Positions 14,608 through 22,281 of a DNA stretch of 22,281 bases are shown here, in pieces. A program made the translations under genes and the position numbers. Source of the DNA: Bacteroidales bacterium (GTDB lineage Bacteria > Bacteroidota > Bacteroidia > Bacteroidales > P3); contig JALNVJ010000008.1 in the NCBI GenBank assembly GCA_023227645.1, positions 1-22,281 of the forward strand, given 5' to 3'. The first letter of the stretch is position 1, and each line of letters begins with the position of its first letter. Under the pieces are notes generated by a model. That model did not search any database, was not told the DNA's origin, and saw only the letters and a program-made list of their open reading frames with translations.

Positions 14608-16029
14608 ATGGCAATAAATAATGCGGTAGAGATTCGTCGTGAGATAATACAACGATTATCCAAACTTATTATAGAAGATAAAGTTATAGAAAAAATTGAT
14701 AGGATTCCAGTGGAAATGAGACCTAGGGGAGCTGTCAAAACTCGTTGTTGTATTCATAAAGAAAGGGCAGTAATAAGATATAAATTAATGGCTCTTCTTG
14801 GATACAATATATACGATGAAACAGATGAGTTAACTCCAATATCTGAATACGCAATAAAATCAATTGAAAGAAATGAGACTTCTGATGTTATGATGACAGT
14901 TGTTGATGAGGCTTGTTCATCTTGCGTTAAAAGCAGTTATATGGTAACCAACCTTTGTAGGACATGTGTCGCAAGACCTTGTTTATATGCATGTAAGAAA
15001 GATGCAATAACTATTGGAGAACACCAAGCAATAATTGATCCTTCAAAATGTATTAATTGCGGATTATGTATGCAAGCATGCCCATTCCATGCAATTATTT
15101 ATCAACCCGTTCCTTGTGAAGAATCGTGTCCTGTAGGAGCAATTTCAAAAGATGAAAATGGAATAGAACATATTGATCCAGATACATGTATTTATTGCGG
15201 AAAATGTATGGTAGCTTGTCCCTTTGGAGCAATTATGGAAAAAACTTTTATGGTTGATGTTTTCAAGCATATTCTTAAAGGAGGTAAAGTTGTCGCATTG
15301 GCAGCACCTTCACTTGGAGGACAATTCAAAAGTGATTATAGAAAAGTTTTAACTGCAATTAAACAATTAGGCTTTGATGATGTTGTTGAAGTTGCAAAAG
15401 GTGCTAATATTACAACAGAAAACGAAAGAGAAGAATTACTTGAAAGACTACATGAGGGTGCCCCATTTATGACAACATCTTGTTGTCCTTCATGGATGAA
15501 TTTAGTTTATAAACATATTCCAGAAATGAAACCCTACGTATCAACAACCCTTTCCCCAATGGTATATACTGCGAAGTTGGTAAAAGAAGCTGATCCAAAT
15601 GCAATTACTGTTTTCTTAAGCCCATGTGTAGGTAAAAGAAGTGAAGCATTTAGAACAGAAGAAGTTGATTATGTTGTAACATATGAAGAACTTGAGGCTC
15701 TTTTCAAAGCAGCAGAGATAGATCTCGAAAAATGTGAACCTACTGAATTTGATCCTAGTATTTATGGTCACGGTAGAGGTTATGCAATGGTTACTGGAGT
15801 TGTTGAATCGGTAAAGAAAACCCTTGAAGACGCTTCCATAGTAAATGAAATTATTATTGATGGACTTAATAAAGCCAATATTCGCCAACTAAAACAATAT
15901 GCTAAAAAAGGGGAATGTCCGGGTAATTTCATTGAAATTATGTCTTGTCCTGGAGGATGCGTTAATGGATGCGATACAATAACTAATCCAAAAACTTCAG
16001 CAAGAACCATAATGCCACAAACAAAATAA
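14608..16029 (+). CDS. Monomeric [FeFe] hydrogenase, group B type
   Basis: This 473-residue enzyme should interconvert protons and H2 using ferredoxin-type electrons in the cytoplasm. The N-terminal 210 residues are cysteine-rich: CSSC (103-106), a C-x2-C-x4-C-x3-C set (C117, C120, C125, C129) with CEESC (170-174), and two ferredoxin motifs (C148, C151, C154, C158 and C194, C197, C200, C204), so three or more [4Fe-4S] clusters. H-cluster loops: L1 TTSCCPSW (C292, C293), L2 SPCVGKRSE (C340, K343, E346), L3 EIMSCPGGCVNG (C447, C451). Glutamates E273 and E276 align with the CpI proton path. The long N-terminus and these motifs fit the B1/B3 monomeric group common in gut Bacteroidota. HydE, HydF and HydG, needed to build the H-cluster, must be encoded elsewhere. 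Confidence 0.92.
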   Translation: MAINNAVEIRREIIQRLSKLIIEDKVIEKIDRIPVEMRPRGAVKTRCCIHKERAVIRYKLMALLGYNIYDETDELTPISEYAIKSIERNETSDVMMTVVDEACSSCVKSSYMVTNLCRTCVARPCLYACKKDAITIGEHQAIIDPSKCINCGLCMQACPFHAIIYQPVPCEESCPVGAISKDENGIEHIDPDTCIYCGKCMVACPFGAIMEKTFMVDVFKHILKGGKVVALAAPSLGGQFKSDYRKVLTAIKQLGFDDVVEVAKGANITTENEREELLERLHEGAPFMTTSCCPSWMNLVYKHIPEMKPYVSTTLSPMVYTAKLVKEADPNAITVFLSPCVGKRSEAFRTEEVDYVVTYEELEALFKAAEIDLEKCEPTEFDPSIYGHGRGYAMVTGVVESVKKTLEDASIVNEIIIDGLNKANIRQLKQYAKKGECPGNFIEIMSCPGGCVNGCDTITNPKTSARTIMPQTK

Positions 16030-16097
16030 AGAATTTACTCTAATTAATTATAAATTTTGGAATAGATTAAGGAATAACTAAAACATAAAATAATACT

Positions 16098-18302
16098 ATG
16101 CTAAAGCGGTTTTTTATTATCATACTTTTATTGTCAATACCATTTATATCAATATCTCAGGTTCTATCCGAATCACAGCGAAATGATATTCTATCTGATA
16201 TACACAAACAGATAGAGAAGCTGTCTCAGATATCTTCTGAAAATCTTGATATGATACCTGTTTATACCTATCAACTACAATCAGCTAATAAGGCACTCGA
16301 AAAGTATGAAATTTATAAAACTGATAATCAAATTTATGCTAAACTATTTGAACTAAAAACTCTGATAAAACAAAATCAAGAGATGATAGAGTTCTTAGAA
16401 CCAAGGATTGGAGATTGGTATTATAGGAAAGCTATAGGAGCAATCTCCAATAACCAAGATGCAAAGGCAAAAGAATTTTTAAATAAGGCAATTGAAGTTC
16501 AGCCAAAAAATGTTATGGCCAACTATCAATTAGCAAAGATAACACTAGATAGTGGGAGAATAGTCTTAACAACTAATCGCCTCACTAATATCCTTTCCAC
16601 AATGAATCCCGATAAGGAGGAAACCCAATTATGCCAAAATCTAATTGCGTTTGCCTACGATAAAAATCTACTAAAATCAATATCCCTAATTAACCAAGGA
16701 AAGTATGCCTATGCTGTTGATATACTAAACGAACTAAATTCTTATTGTGAAGTTGATATATATGGAATTTGTAATAAATCTTTTGTTGAAACAAATCTTA
16801 ATAAGTGCAGGGCAGGAATTTATAAAGACCATATTGATGTTACTAATAAAGCCATAAGTATAGGAAGGACAGATATAGCAAACGATTTTGTTCAAAATAC
16901 CTACGATTATTTCCAAAGAAACAGAGAATCAATAACCGACACAACTAGCTTTGACAATCTTGTAAGAATAATCGTTAACTCATATATTACTCAAATCAAA
17001 GACCTAAGCACTGCCAAAAATAACGAAGCGAAGCACGATCTTGTTAGAAAAACAAAAGAACTTCTAGCATTGGTTGGAGGAGAATATGAAGCTCAAATGC
17101 TCAAAACCCTTGCTCAAATTATTGGAACAACTTCATCAACAGATCTTAAACTCGATTCTATTGAAAACGCAAGCCCAGTTCAAGGCTATACGGAGCAATA
17201 TGCCAAATATGTTAAAGATAGCGTTTCAGATGCAGAATTAAAGGTTAAAGAAATTGAAAAACAATATATCCCATCCTCCGACAACCCTCTTCCAGAAAAA
17301 TCCTTAGCAGTTGAACAAACCAAAACCAAAAACTTAAGAAAAGAAATAGATGATAAGTTCTTCGAAAGCAGAACATTTATGACTGTAAACAATTACGAGA
17401 AAGCCATAGAAGTTTTGGAATCTGCAAACCGTCTTGCAAAAATTGATGCAGAGAAGAAAGAAGTTGAAAAGATGTACACCTCAGCCATAAGGGAAATAAC
17501 CGCTAAAAGAATGTCCGCAGCTGAATATGCGATTTTCCAAGGAGAGGTTCGTGTAGCAGATAGTTTGGTTGCAAAAACAAACGACCTAATCACTACCTAT
17601 AAAATGGAAAATGACCCTACCATAATTAATATAATGAATAGTTATTTAAGGGTAATCGACAAGAAGGTTTGTGAAAAGAAACAAGATGAGGTAGATGGCT
17701 ATGTGTATAATATCCTCGACTGTGTAAGAAAGAATGATTTCTATAAAGCCGACCAACTAATAAATACTGCAATGCAAATCAAAGGGTCTTTTGAATGTAG
17801 ATTAGACAAACAAAAGATTCGTCTTCTAAAACGACAAATAGAGAAGCCTCTAGAATATGTTAGTATGAAACAAATTGTAATAGCAAAGCTTGAAACTGGT
17901 GATACCTTGGGTTTTATTAAAGAATATGGAGCTTTAGAAGAATTTTGGACAGAAAATGCTCTTTGGGAAATGAGTGTGGAGCATCAACCACTTAGAACAA
18001 TTTTAGTTAATATTGGTAATGATGACCTAATCATTAAGAGTATTGAAGAAGTAATTAAATACAGGTTATATTTTAGTTCACTTGAAGCCTTAGGAGCATT
18101 GAAAGACTTAGGCTATAAAAGAAAGCAAACCAAGGATGCACAAAAGAAAATAGGTATGATGATGTCCCTCGACCTTGTTAAACGCTCCGATAAAATTCGA
18201 GAAAGTAATATTGTTGATGATAAATTCAAAAACGATAAATGGTTTAAATACTTCTATAAGAGCTATAAGAAACACCTCATTGAATGGCGTAAAAAGTTTT
18301 AG
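16098..18302 (+). CDS. Secreted TPR-repeat protein of unknown function
   Basis: A 734-residue protein with a clear N-terminal signal peptide (LKRFFIIILLLSIPFISIS, cleavage probably near residue 20-22) and no lipobox cysteine, so probably periplasmic. The rest is almost wholly helical and charged. TPR-like units are clearest near residues 108-175, with WYYRKAIGAISNNQDAKA and FLNKAIEVQPKNVMANYQLA, and again near 425-450 (NNYEKAIEVLESANRLAK) and 535-560. A charged, coiled segment spans about 370-420. I do not recognise a catalytic domain. It ends 2 bases before xseA, so it heads an operon with the exonuclease VII genes, but a periplasmic protein would not act with that nuclease; the pairing may be only positional. 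Similar large helical-repeat proteins in Bacteroidota serve as scaffolds or envelope assembly factors. Confidence 0.8.
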   Translation: MLKRFFIIILLLSIPFISISQVLSESQRNDILSDIHKQIEKLSQISSENLDMIPVYTYQLQSANKALEKYEIYKTDNQIYAKLFELKTLIKQNQEMIEFLEPRIGDWYYRKAIGAISNNQDAKAKEFLNKAIEVQPKNVMANYQLAKITLDSGRIVLTTNRLTNILSTMNPDKEETQLCQNLIAFAYDKNLLKSISLINQGKYAYAVDILNELNSYCEVDIYGICNKSFVETNLNKCRAGIYKDHIDVTNKAISIGRTDIANDFVQNTYDYFQRNRESITDTTSFDNLVRIIVNSYITQIKDLSTAKNNEAKHDLVRKTKELLALVGGEYEAQMLKTLAQIIGTTSSTDLKLDSIENASPVQGYTEQYAKYVKDSVSDAELKVKEIEKQYIPSSDNPLPEKSLAVEQTKTKNLRKEIDDKFFESRTFMTVNNYEKAIEVLESANRLAKIDAEKKEVEKMYTSAIREITAKRMSAAEYAIFQGEVRVADSLVAKTNDLITTYKMENDPTIINIMNSYLRVIDKKVCEKKQDEVDGYVYNILDCVRKNDFYKADQLINTAMQIKGSFECRLDKQKIRLLKRQIEKPLEYVSMKQIVIAKLETGDTLGFIKEYGALEEFWTENALWEMSVEHQPLRTILVNIGNDDLIIKSIEEVIKYRLYFSSLEALGALKDLGYKRKQTKDAQKKIGMMMSLDLVKRSDKIRESNIVDDKFKNDKWFKYFYKSYKKHLIEWRKKF

Positions 18303-18304
18303 CT

Positions 18305-19444
18305 ATGCCAGAAGAACTTAACTCCATAAAATATTTTACACTTCTTGAAGCGCTATCAAGTATTCAGAAGACTCTTCTTGGTCGCTATACTTCGAGCTTT
18401 TGGGTTAAGGCAGAAATAATGAAGCTCAATCATTACGTTCATTCAGGACACGCTTATCCTGATTTGGTCGAAAAGATAGAAAATAAAATAGTAGCTCAAA
18501 CAAGAGCATTAATATGGAGAGACGATTTTAATAGAATTAATAATAAATTCCTATCCATAACCAAAGAACCCATAAAAGACGGAATAACCACACTACTCCA
18601 TTGTAGAATATCTTTTGATGCTCTCTATGGACTAAGTTTAAGAATCTTAGATATTGATCCTCTTTTCACGCTTGGAGAACTTGAAAAAGAACGTCAAGAA
18701 ACAATAAAGAAGATAAAAGATGAAGGAATTTGGGATAAAAACAGAAAGCTATCAATGCCAATTCTTCCAAAAAGATTAGCAATAATATCTGTTGAGACGA
18801 GTAAAGGTTATTCAGATTTTATCAATATAATTAAAAAGGAAGAACCCCAATATAAAATCTTTACCCATCTTTTCCCCTCACTACTCCAAGGTGATAATGC
18901 AGTAGAAAGTATGATTATGTCCTTAGATACAATTGAGATTGTAAAGGATCATTTCGACGCAGTTCTGATTATTAGAGGAGGCGGAGGTGATATTGGTCTT
19001 TCTTGCTATAATAATTATGATTTAGTTAAGAGGATCGCTGTTTTCCCGTTACCTATCCTTACAGGAATTGGACATTCAACCAATGAAACTGTTGCTGAAA
19101 TGGTATCAAACAAAACAGCAATAACCCCAACTGATTTAGCCGACTATATAATATCAAGTTTTAGAGTATTTGACCAAAGTCTAAAAGAGATTAACCAAAA
19201 GATTATTAATAGCGCAATCAAGAGAATTGAAAGAGAAACTCAAACTCTAACACATTTCGATAAAATTCTTCAAATCCTAGATCCCAAGAACCTATTAAAA
19301 AGAGGGTATTCCATAACATATATCGATAATAAGATAATTAAAACCGCACTAGAGGCTGAAAAGGGAGAGAAACTAATTACTTTATTTGCAGATGGAAAAA
19401 TAATATCAAGAGTTGAGGAAACGGAAAAAACCAATAAGATATGA
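18305..19444 (+). CDS. xseA: XseA, exodeoxyribonuclease VII large subunit
   Basis: The catalytic subunit of exonuclease VII, which degrades single-stranded DNA from both ends to short oligonucleotides. The 379-residue protein has an N-terminal OB-fold (about residues 8-118, with WVKAEIMKLNHYVHSGHAYPDL), then the catalytic domain starting LPKRLAIISVETSKGYSDF, the RGGGG motif at 224-228, and LTGIGHSTNETVAEMVSNK with TPTDLADYI. A helical segment (about 285-340) and the GYSITYIDNK C-terminal part follow. It is shorter than E. coli XseA (456 residues), mainly in the coiled-coil helices, as is common in Bacteroidota. Its TGA overlaps the xseB ATG (ATGA at 19441-19444), and it begins 2 bases after the TPR gene. 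Confidence 0.95.
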   Translation: MPEELNSIKYFTLLEALSSIQKTLLGRYTSSFWVKAEIMKLNHYVHSGHAYPDLVEKIENKIVAQTRALIWRDDFNRINNKFLSITKEPIKDGITTLLHCRISFDALYGLSLRILDIDPLFTLGELEKERQETIKKIKDEGIWDKNRKLSMPILPKRLAIISVETSKGYSDFINIIKKEEPQYKIFTHLFPSLLQGDNAVESMIMSLDTIEIVKDHFDAVLIIRGGGGDIGLSCYNNYDLVKRIAVFPLPILTGIGHSTNETVAEMVSNKTAITPTDLADYIISSFRVFDQSLKEINQKIINSAIKRIERETQTLTHFDKILQILDPKNLLKRGYSITYIDNKIIKTALEAEKGEKLITLFADGKIISRVEETEKTNKI

Positions 19445-19650
19445 AAACAGAGACCTATACTAAGAAATTTGAAGACCTAACTAAGATAGTTAAGGATTTG
19501 GAAAAGGGTGATATTCCAATTGATGAAATGACAGAAAAAATAAAGGAAGCTTTAAATTTAATTCAAGATTGCAAACAGAATTTAAGCATCATTAGTGAGG
19601 ATATTGATAAAATTATTGAGGAAATAAATATCGCAAATGACGATAATTAG
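19441..19650 (+). CDS. xseB: XseB, exodeoxyribonuclease VII small subunit
   Basis: A 69-residue helical protein that binds the coiled-coil region of XseA. It shows the family pattern: YTKKFEDLTKIVKDLEKGDIPIDEMTEKIKEALNLIQDCK, two helices with the conserved L-E-x-G-x-x-x-x-D-E turn. Length is typical (about 60-80). The 4-base overlap with xseA implies coupled translation, which would help keep the subunit ratio. Confidence 0.94.
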   Translation: MKTETYTKKFEDLTKIVKDLEKGDIPIDEMTEKIKEALNLIQDCKQNLSIISEDIDKIIEEINIANDDN

Positions 19651-19737
19651 AAGCTAAGAAAGAAAAGCTCAAACCTTTGAAAAACAATTAAAAAAAAGAG
19701 AGATTGGTATATAGAATCTCAATTATAATCTTGCAAA

Positions 19738-19768
19738 TTTGACAATTGAAATATTATGATTAACTTTG
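19738..19768 (+). promoter_or_regulatory. Consensus Bacteroidota promoter for sdhC-sdhA
   Basis: TTTG at 19738-19741 is followed after 19 bases by TAACTTTG at 19761-19768, an exact match to the Bacteroidota -33/-7 architecture (TTTG, 19-21 bases, TAnnTTTG). Transcription would start near 19775, leaving a leader of about 50 bases before the sdhC ATG at 19829. This is the best promoter in the window. Confidence 0.75.
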
Positions 19769-19828
19769 TAACCTATATTATTATTAGAAAACAAAAACTA
19801 TTTATATAAAATCAAACGAAAAAAGTCT

Positions 19829-20695
19829 ATGAAACTAATAAAATTTGCCTCCATAACAAAGAAGATTGCATTAGCAGCTTTTGGATTATTCCTTCTGCTT
19901 TTTTTGCCAGTCCATATGGGCATCAACCTATGCCTACTTAGAGAGGATGGAGGAGAGTGGTATAGAAATGCAAGTCATTTCATGGGAACCAACTACATTG
20001 TGAAAGTATTCGAGATAGTATTATTAGCATCTGTGCTATTGCACATCATAATTGCTATTATTCTTTCAATCGAAAATCTATTAGCTCGTCCTATTCGCTA
20101 TAAAGTAAAAACCAAAACCAAAACTCCGTTTATGTCTCGCTATATGATTTGGACAGGAGGAATCATTGCATGTTTCTTGATTATTCATTTTATCAATTTC
20201 TACTTCGTTAAGTTTGATTTGGTTGAAGGGAAATACTCTGCAGAAATGGAACAAGTTGATAAAGTTTTTCAAGAAAAAGCTGTCAAGCTACAACAAGGTG
20301 AGCTTAATGAAAAAGAGCAAGCTACTCTAATGGCACAATATCAAGCTATTTCTCAAATTCCTGTGGAAAAAATGGATAAGAGTAAAAAGAACTTGGTTAA
20401 CCTATCTAAAGAAGAAGTATCACTCTATTATGGTGAGGGATTTGAGGATTATGAACCTGATTTTTACACTATGAGTAAGGATCTCTTTGCCAACAAAACA
20501 TATTCTATAATCTATTTATTCGCATTTCTTATTTTGGGCTTCCATCTCTATCATGCAATAAATTCATTAGCCCAAACACTAGGACTAAACCATAAGAAAT
20601 ATACTCCAATTATAGATATAGTATCTTTAGCTTACGCTGTTTTAATGCCATTAGGTTTTGCAATTATTCCACTGTGGATGATATTTATAAAATAA
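19829..20695 (+). CDS. sdhC: SdhC/FrdC, succinate dehydrogenase/fumarate reductase cytochrome b subunit
   Basis: The membrane-anchor subunit of the Bacteroidota-type succinate:quinone oxidoreductase (b558 family, a single five-helix polypeptide binding two hemes). The 288 residues contain five hydrophobic helices: about 12-32, 56-80, 106-127, 225-249 and 263-287. Candidate heme-ligand or conserved histidines are H29, H72, H120, H239 and H242. Between helices three and four (about 130-217) lies a charged, helix-forming loop of nearly 90 residues, longer than I expect for the family (total usually about 220-240). The ORF is intact and sdhA follows after 56 bases. In an anaerobe with hydrogenases, the complex more likely runs as fumarate reductase. 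Confidence 0.9.
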   Translation: MKLIKFASITKKIALAAFGLFLLLFLPVHMGINLCLLREDGGEWYRNASHFMGTNYIVKVFEIVLLASVLLHIIIAIILSIENLLARPIRYKVKTKTKTPFMSRYMIWTGGIIACFLIIHFINFYFVKFDLVEGKYSAEMEQVDKVFQEKAVKLQQGELNEKEQATLMAQYQAISQIPVEKMDKSKKNLVNLSKEEVSLYYGEGFEDYEPDFYTMSKDLFANKTYSIIYLFAFLILGFHLYHAINSLAQTLGLNHKKYTPIIDIVSLAYAVLMPLGFAIIPLWMIFIK

Positions 20696-20751
20696 TCCAG
20701 AACCATTAGTGTAAAAATAAGATTAAATAATAATAATAAAAAAAATAAGAT

Positions 20752-22281
<1,530 letters not shown>

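Noticed and set aside
15616..16010. Two overlapping minus-strand open frames inside the monomeric hydrogenase gene
   Set aside because: Antisense to the L2-L3 region of the hydrogenase; no family likeness.
16051..16059. TAAATTTTG before the TPR gene as a -7 promoter element
   Set aside because: It has three bases instead of two between TA and TTTG, so it does not fit the consensus; no -33 motif at the right spacing.
19651..19700. Terminator after xseB
   Set aside because: Only a 5-bp TCAAA/TTTGA stem with a 2-base loop and no T run after it on the plus strand.

Overview
The window is a continuous, gene-dense, AT-rich stretch of a Bacteroidota chromosome, most likely an anaerobic member of the order Bacteroidales. 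Evidence for this: several intergenic gaps carry the Bacteroidota promoter signature TAnnTTTG, ribosome binding sites are weak, there is a Bacteroidota-style lipoprotein signal, and the succinate dehydrogenase/fumarate reductase has the Bacteroidota-type cytochrome b subunit. Two [FeFe] hydrogenase-family proteins point to anaerobic life. No rRNA, tRNA, transposase, phage gene or CRISPR array was seen.

Positions 1-2179 (minus strand) hold a tight operon, pssA-purS-queA, with queA running off the left edge. Positions 2311-5125 (plus strand) hold a small lipoprotein gene, frr, and a pair of glycan genes: a DegT/WcfR-like aminotransferase and a WcfS/PglC-like phosphoglycosyl transferase. Convergent to these is pdxJ (5263-5985, minus). 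The gap between them contains a 21-bp-phased repeat array with palindromes. A divergent promoter region separates pdxJ from cstA (6074-7501).

Positions 7589-16029 form a very compact plus-strand run: recJ, ettA, a thioredoxin-like [2Fe-2S] ferredoxin, a PAS-containing sensory-type [FeFe] hydrogenase homologue (HydS-like), a SpoIIE/PP2C phosphatase, a second small thioredoxin-like ferredoxin, and a monomeric group-B-type [FeFe] hydrogenase. The five-gene hydrogenase block (11067-16029) is the most interesting part. It looks like a hydrogen- or redox-sensing module (HydS plus phosphatase) packaged with the catalytic hydrogenase it may control. Residues around the H-cluster agree with that split: the monomeric enzyme keeps the canonical proton-path glutamates, while the PAS protein seems to have lost them. 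No hydE, hydF or hydG maturation gene and no kinase or anti-sigma partner lies in the window.

Positions 16098-19650 hold a secreted TPR-repeat protein of unknown function followed at once by xseA and xseB (exonuclease VII). A strong consensus promoter then precedes sdhC (with an unusually long loop between its third and fourth membrane helices) and sdhA, which is cut by the right edge. No stretch over 300 bases lacks a gene.
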